In this document: piece after piece, positions 60,138 to 64,000 of the stretch | How positions within the stretch are numbered: the stretch's first letter is position 1 | How the letters are laid out: each line of letters opens with the position of its first letter | Assembly: GCA_944323955.1 (NCBI GenBank) | Contig: CALUUK010000002.1 | Coordinates: 62,001 to 126,000, forward strand | Direction: 5' to 3' | Length of the DNA: 64,000 bases | Source: Candidatus Gastranaerophilales bacterium | GTDB taxonomy: Bacteria > Cyanobacteriota > Vampirovibrionia > Gastranaerophilales > Gastranaerophilaceae | Notes under the pieces: generated by a model | The model's database searches: none | What the model saw: the letters and a program-made list of their open reading frames with translations, nothing else | What the model was told of the DNA's origin: nothing | Program-made: the position numbers and the translations under genes

Positions 60138-61616
60138 ATGAAAATTAAAATTGAAAATAAGTCTATTCTTGATGTTAAAGCTGATGCAATAGTTGTTAAT
60201 CTTTTTGAAGGCGTAAGACATCCATCCGGTGTTACGGGAATTGTGGATAAAACGTATGAAGATGTTATAAGTAATTTTGTAATAAAACAGGAGAACTTTG
60301 AGGGGAAATACGGTGAAATTTATATGCTTCCTCTTGTAAAAGAAAATAAAAAAATATTTGTGGTTGGACTTGGCAAGCAAGAAAATTTTGATTTAATAAA
60401 AATAAGAAATTTAAATGCAAAACTGATAAGAAAAATAAACGCCTGTAAAAATATTAAGAAAGTTGTATCAATATTGCATGGTGCAGGTATTATGGGACTT
60501 TGCCCGTTTGCTTGCGCACAGATGATTACGGAAGGTGTTATAAGCGGTCTTTACGATTTTGATAAATACAAATCAGATAAGAAAGAAGTAAATATAAAAG
60601 AATTTATTATTGCTGAACTTGATGAATCCAAATTTAAAAAAGCAAAAAAAGGTTTGGAACAGGGTCTAATTATCGCACAAAGTGTTAATGATGCCAGAGA
60701 TTTGATTAACGAATCTTCTCAATATCTATATCCTGAAACGCTTGCGGATTATGCCGTTAAGAATTCAGGTGTTAAAACAACGGTTTATAATAAAACTCAA
60801 ATAAAGAAAATGGGTATGAATGCATTTCTTGCAGTAGGACAAGGCAGCGTGCATGAACCCAAGTTAATTCATATGGAATATATTCCCGAGAGAAAAGCAA
60901 AAAGAAAAATAGCCATAGTCGGAAAAGGTATTACATTTGATTCCGGAGGTTTGGATTTAAAACCGCCGTCATCTATGCTGACAATGCGTGATGATATGTC
61001 GGGTGCTGCTGCTGTTATTACGACAATGAAGGCGATATCACAGTTAAAACCTGATGTTGAGGTTCATGCAATAGTTGCGGCATGTGAGAATATGCCATCG
61101 GGCAGTTCATATAAACCCGGTGATGTTATAATTGCAAAAACAGGCAGAACTATTGAAATAGATAACACGGATGCCGAAGGCAGAGTTACTCTGGCAGACG
61201 CACTTGCTTATGCCGAAGAACTGGGAGTTGATGAAATAATTGATATAGCAACTCTGACAGGTGCTTGTATGGTGGCTCTGGGTACTGTCGCAAGCGGTAT
61301 TATGGGTAATGACGATAACAGAATAAAAGAATTCATTGAAACGGCAAAACAGGCAGGTGAAAAGTTCTGGCAGCTTCCGATGGATGAAGAATACGGTGAC
61401 AGCCTTAAAAGTGACATAGCTGACACTAAAAATACAGGCGGAAGAATGGGCGGCGCTTCTACTGCAGGGATTTTCCTTTCAAAATTTGTTAAGAAAACCC
61501 CATGGATTCATATTGATATTGCGGGTACCGCGTTTGTTGATAAAGCAAATGCAGAGGGAATTAAAAATGCAACGGGTGTCGGCGTCAAAAGTTTAATTAA
61601 ATATATTGCCGGATAA
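60138..61616 (+). CDS. pepA: leucyl aminopeptidase (M17)
   Basis: This cytosolic two-metal aminopeptidase has 492 aa. It has an N-terminal macro-like domain, then VGKGITFDSGGLDLKPPSSM, MRDDMSGAAAVI, the family signature NTDAEGRVTLADALAYAEEL, LTGACMVALG and a C-terminal GGRMGGASTAGIFLSKFV, all metal and active-site residues included. AGGAG lies before the start. It follows the regulator gene after 9 bp and overlaps or abuts the M14-type gene. Confidence 0.95.
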   Translation: MKIKIENKSILDVKADAIVVNLFEGVRHPSGVTGIVDKTYEDVISNFVIKQENFEGKYGEIYMLPLVKENKKIFVVGLGKQENFDLIKIRNLNAKLIRKINACKNIKKVVSILHGAGIMGLCPFACAQMITEGVISGLYDFDKYKSDKKEVNIKEFIIAELDESKFKKAKKGLEQGLIIAQSVNDARDLINESSQYLYPETLADYAVKNSGVKTTVYNKTQIKKMGMNAFLAVGQGSVHEPKLIHMEYIPERKAKRKIAIVGKGITFDSGGLDLKPPSSMLTMRDDMSGAAAVITTMKAISQLKPDVEVHAIVAACENMPSGSSYKPGDVIIAKTGRTIEIDNTDAEGRVTLADALAYAEELGVDEIIDIATLTGACMVALGTVASGIMGNDDNRIKEFIETAKQAGEKFWQLPMDEEYGDSLKSDIADTKNTGGRMGGASTAGIFLSKFVKKTPWIHIDIAGTAFVDKANAEGIKNATGVGVKSLIKYIAG

Positions 61617-61626
61617 CGGGTGTATT

Positions 61627-62271
61627 GTGTTAAAGACGGTAAAAACTGTAAAAACCCCGAAAGGTAACAAAATAGAACTTATTGAAACTCAAAATAACAA
61701 GTATGGTAAAACCGTACTTGTTATTGGGGTTTTTCATGGCGAAGAGCCTCAGGGCGAATATTTGATAAATGAATTTTTGAAATCTGATTTATCCGGCATA
61801 AGAAACAAACTGCTTTTTGTGCCTTGTTTGAACCCTGACGGAAAGAGCGTAAATAAAAGGCAAAATTCAAACGGAATTGATTTAAACAGGAATTTTCCCA
61901 CAAAAAACTGGAGACATACTGATAGCTCTGAATACTTTGGCGGGAATGCACCTAATAGTGAAGTTGAAACACGGTTTATGGTTGAGATTTTAAACGATTA
62001 TAAAATTGATGCTGTTTTGTCAATCCATGCACCTTTTAAAATAGTTAATTATGACGGGCCTGCTAAAGAATTGGCGGATAAAATTTCCGAATTAACAGGT
62101 TATCCCGTGCAGGCGGATATCGGTTATCCCACTCCGGGCAGTTTTGGTAATTATTCGGGAGTTGAGCGGCAAATTCCTACAATAACTTTAGAACTTCCCG
62201 AAGATGTTACAAATGAGAATCTATGGATTGTTAATAAGCCTGTATTTGATTATTTGGCGTATGAATTTTAA
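61627..62271 (+). CDS. M14-family zinc amidohydrolase (MpaA-like)
   Basis: The product of about 214 aa has the zinc carboxypeptidase marks: VIGVFHGEEPQGEYLI (HxxE), KRQNSNGIDLNRNFPTKNW with the substrate-binding Arg and Asn-Arg, AVLSIHAPFKIVNYDG (third zinc His) and a C-terminal ITLELPEDVTNENLW with the catalytic Glu. Relatives such as MpaA cut peptide-linked cell-wall fragments. The start is unsure: GTG 61627 has GGGTG upstream, while TTG 61606 would overlap pepA by 11 nt. There is no signal peptide, so it acts in the cytosol, plausibly finishing peptides with PepA. Confidence 0.85.
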   Translation: MLKTVKTVKTPKGNKIELIETQNNKYGKTVLVIGVFHGEEPQGEYLINEFLKSDLSGIRNKLLFVPCLNPDGKSVNKRQNSNGIDLNRNFPTKNWRHTDSSEYFGGNAPNSEVETRFMVEILNDYKIDAVLSIHAPFKIVNYDGPAKELADKISELTGYPVQADIGYPTPGSFGNYSGVERQIPTITLELPEDVTNENLWIVNKPVFDYLAYEF

Positions 62272-62447
62272 ATTTTATAAATAATAAAATCTTCAGCCGG
62301 ATATTTTTTCCTATACTGCTAAACTCGGCACAAAGCTCCGCAACCCGCACTAAAAGTGCTCAAACAGCGCTCCGCCATGCTGCTGCCTCGTTAAGCATTA
62401 TTACGGAAAAAAATATATGCCATCAGATTTTATTATTTATAAAATTT
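62270..62447. repeat. interspersed palindromic repeat, copy D
   Basis: Perfect 23-bp inverted arms at 62270-62292 and 62425-62447 carry the shared inner half AATAATAAAATCT and their own outer half AAATTTTATA. The core is nearly identical to that at 5027-5202 (GCACTAAAAGTGC hairpin, GCTCAAACAGCGCTCCGC, TGCTGCCTCGTTAAGC). The left arm starts inside the stop codon region of the M14-type gene. The remainder of the 303-bp gap before efp is AT-rich with no other feature than a possible efp promoter. Confidence 0.9.
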
Positions 62448-62574
62448 ATTAATTATTAAGCATATCTGATATACATATGTTTGTTACGCTATGGTGGTTA
62501 CAATCTATGAAAAATTAAAAGTTTATGTTATATTTTATGAGAAAGAATAATTATTATTAGAAAAGGACGAATGA

Positions 62575-63132
62575 ATGATATCTGTAAATGATTTAAAAAC
62601 AGGCTTAACACTTGAAATAGACGGCGGGCTTTGGAACGTTGTTGAATTTATGCACGTAAAACCGGGAAAAGGTGCCGCTTTTGTCAGAACAAAACTGAAA
62701 AATGCAGAAACAGGCAACGTAATTGAAAAAACGTTCAGAGCCGGTGAAAAAGTTGCAAAAGCTACACTTGATAAAAGAGATATGCAATACCTTTATAAAG
62801 AAGGTAATGATTTTGTAATGATGGACTTAGAATCTTATGAACAGCTTTCCGTTGCTGCTGATAAAATCGGTGACGGTGTTAAATATTTAAAAGAAAATAT
62901 GAATGTTGCAATTTTATTTCACGGCACAAATATTATCGGTATAGATATACCTAATTTTGTTGAACTTGAAGTTGTTGATACACCTCCGGCAGAAAAAGGA
63001 AATACCGCTCAAGGCGGTACAAAGCCTGCAACACTTGAAACGGGTGCTGTTGTTAACGTTCCTTTCTTCGTTACAAACGGTACCGTTATCAGAGTTGATA
63101 CGAGAACAAATGAGTATTTAGACAGAGTCTAG
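62575..63132 (+). CDS. efp: translation elongation factor P
   Basis: EF-P relieves ribosome stalling at proline stretches. The 185-aa product is full length with three beta-barrel domains. Domain I has the modification loop [16 protein letters not shown] with Lys32 at the tip. Domain III ends [34 protein letters not shown] precedes the ATG. It is 10 bp upstream of accB, an order known from cyanobacteria and others. Confidence 0.97.
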   Translation: MISVNDLKTGLTLEIDGGLWNVVEFMHVKPGKGAAFVRTKLKNAETGNVIEKTFRAGEKVAKATLDKRDMQYLYKEGNDFVMMDLESYEQLSVAADKIGDGVKYLKENMNVAILFHGTNIIGIDIPNFVELEVVDTPPAEKGNTAQGGTKPATLETGAVVNVPFFVTNGTVIRVDTRTNEYLDRV

Positions 63133-63142
63133 GGACAGAAAA

Positions 63143-63601
63143 ATGAAATTTAATCTTGAATATTTGGAAAAACTGGCAAATATTGTTTATGATAATGATT
63201 TATCGGAAATAACATTAGAAGATGATGAACAGGCATTATCGATAAAACGTGAAAAACCGCAGCAAGCGGCTATTGCCCCTGTCGTAATGCCGTCAACGGT
63301 TACTTCTCAGGTTGTGGCACCTCAGGCAAAGCCTGCCATAGAACAGGCAAAACCTGCAGCACATAAGGGGAAACCTATTACGGCTCCAATGGTTGGTACA
63401 TTCTACAGTGCGCCGTCACCTGATGATGCTCCTTTTGTTAAAGTCGGTGATAATATAGCAATCGGTCAGGTTGTTTGTATTATTGAGGCTATGAAGTTAA
63501 TGAACGAGATTGAGGCAGAGGCATCGGGTCAAATAACTGAAATTTGCGTTAAAAACGGCGACAGTGTTGAATTCGGCCAGGTTCTTATGTATGTTGAGTA
63601 A
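63143..63601 (+). CDS. accB: biotin carboxyl carrier protein of acetyl-CoA carboxylase
   Basis: AccB carries the biotin that shuttles CO2 in the first step of fatty-acid synthesis. The 152-aa product has an N-terminal helix, an Ala/Pro/Lys-rich linker at about 38-78 and a biotinyl domain starting [20 protein letters not shown], with biotin-Lys118 in [14 protein letters not shown]. accC is not behind it; a terminator follows. Confidence 0.96.
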   Translation: MKFNLEYLEKLANIVYDNDLSEITLEDDEQALSIKREKPQQAAIAPVVMPSTVTSQVVAPQAKPAIEQAKPAAHKGKPITAPMVGTFYSAPSPDDAPFVKVGDNIAIGQVVCIIEAMKLMNEIEAEASGQITEICVKNGDSVEFGQVLMYVE

Positions 63602-63619
63602 ATAATTTAGAAACATATG

Positions 63620-63650
63620 AAAACAGACCTTGATTTTCGGGGTCTGTTTT
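63620..63650 (+). terminator. intrinsic terminator of efp-accB
   Basis: AAAACAGACC and GGTCTGTTTT form a 10-bp stem with an 11-nt loop; the 3' arm ends in the U-tract. It begins 18 bp after the accB stop. Confidence 0.8.
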
Positions 63651-63699
63651 ATTATGGATTTTATTTAATTTATATTCAAGATAAATTCAAGATATATCA

Positions 63700-63876
63700 G
63701 ATTTTTATAAGTAATAAAATCTTCTGCTTGATATTTTTTCTTATAATGCTAAATTCGGCTAAAAGCTCCGCAACTCGCACTAACAGTGCTCAAACAGCGC
63801 TCCGCTTTGCCGCTGCCTCATTAAGCATTCTCACTGAAAAAATATATGCTGTCAGATTTTATTACTTATAAGAATC
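63700..63876. repeat. interspersed palindromic repeat, copy E
   Basis: Inverted arms at 63700-63722 and 63854-63876 match at 22 of 23 positions. They share GTAATAAAATCT with the other close copies (AATAATAAAATCT there), and their own outer half reads GATTTTTATAA. Note that the inner G for A change is present in both arms. The core keeps GCTCAAACAGCGCTCCGC and the TTAAGCATT block. It lies 99 bp after accB. Confidence 0.88.
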
Positions 63877-63951
63877 ATTATATACATCTGTAGTGCTTAT
63901 ATGGTAGTGGTGCTTTTCAAGATATAGATAATTCTATGAGCTTAGTATAAT

Positions 63952-64000
63952 CTACGCATTAATTTGTTCTGTAAGGAGTTTTATATCTTCGGCTAAGTGA
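63952..64000 (-). CDS. C-terminal end of a gene running off the right edge
   Basis: On the minus strand the frame that enters at the edge reads HLAEDIKLLTEQINA and stops with TAG at 63954-63952. The helical, charged ending looks like a real protein C-terminus. Nothing more can be said about the product. The 75 bp between it and the repeat show no other feature. Confidence 0.4.
   Translation of the reverse strand, partial: HLAEDIKLLTEQINA

Noticed and set aside
5027-63876. The repeats considered as a CRISPR array
   Set aside because: The copies are dispersed over 59 kb, each 145-185 bp long and palindromic, with no short spacers and no cas genes.

Overview
The window is AT-rich, densely coded bacterial chromosome, mostly housekeeping genes with a few small accessory patches. 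Gene content indicates a double-membraned bacterium: a very large AsmA/TamB-like protein, a TolC-type outer-membrane channel with EmrA/EmrB, a Spy-like periplasmic protein and type IV pilus PilM/N/O proteins. The efp-accB pair, the ybeY-dgkA pair behind a PgpH-type HD phosphodiesterase, two RpoD-like sigma factors and the short AT-rich spacers would fit a gut member of the non-photosynthetic cyanobacterial sister group (Vampirovibrionia/Melainabacteria, Gastranaerophilales). That assignment is inference; no rRNA is present to test it.

Layout. 0-9.5 kb: ybaB-recR with two 59-aa proteins, an orphan sugar-type ABC ATPase joined to a histidine-less kinase homologue, an RpoD-like sigma factor, an SDR/HIT cluster, mnmE, and a PAS kinase followed by a decayed XRE regulator. 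9.5-17.3 kb: clpB, three poorly known proteins (one resembling the FliK C-terminal domain), radA, then an accessory patch with a HEPN Abi-family gene, a convergent promoter-hairpin-U-tract unit that looks like a tiny RNA gene, and tRNA-Leu with a duplicated tail. 17.3-27.6 kb: serpin-like lipoprotein, tsaD, an unlinked leuC, an Fmt-like formyltransferase, a YhaM-like nuclease, pncC, lepB and a polyprenyl synthase. 27.6-28.4 kb: tRNA-Gly with a duplicated tail, an inverted copy of its 5' end and a broken tyrosine recombinase, i.e. an old integration site. 28.4-32.8 kb: a MarR-controlled tripartite efflux system around a clear palindromic operator. 32.8-43 kb: an orphan soluble FlhA C-terminal-like protein, secD-secF, pilMN-pilO, rlmB, a second RpoD-like sigma factor, rsfS, and an anti-sigma/ECF/Spy-like envelope-stress operon. 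43-54.3 kb: AsmA-like giant, pgpH-ybeY-dgkA, and a large SF1 helicase with a nuclease-like tail. 54.3-64 kb: LOG protein, a NarL-type regulator overlapping a GAF/HD-GYP protein, a glycosyltransferase, a kinase with a degenerate REC-GGDEF-REC partner, pepA, an M14-type amidohydrolase, efp-accB, and the end of another gene.

Three things stand out beyond ordinary annotation. First, the HEPN Abi gene at 16066-16737 with the candidate small RNA at its 3' end, which resembles an RNA-regulated HEPN toxin module. Second, a family of ~145-185 bp interspersed palindromic repeats (five copies) whose inverted outer arms match within a copy but differ between copies. Third, both tRNA genes carry a partial copy of their own 3' end about 165 bp downstream. 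Several genes (mnmE, abi, the 58057 kinase, possibly the polyprenyl synthase) have a TATAAT-like box ending exactly 6 nt before the ATG and no ribosome-binding site, which suggests leaderless transcripts.
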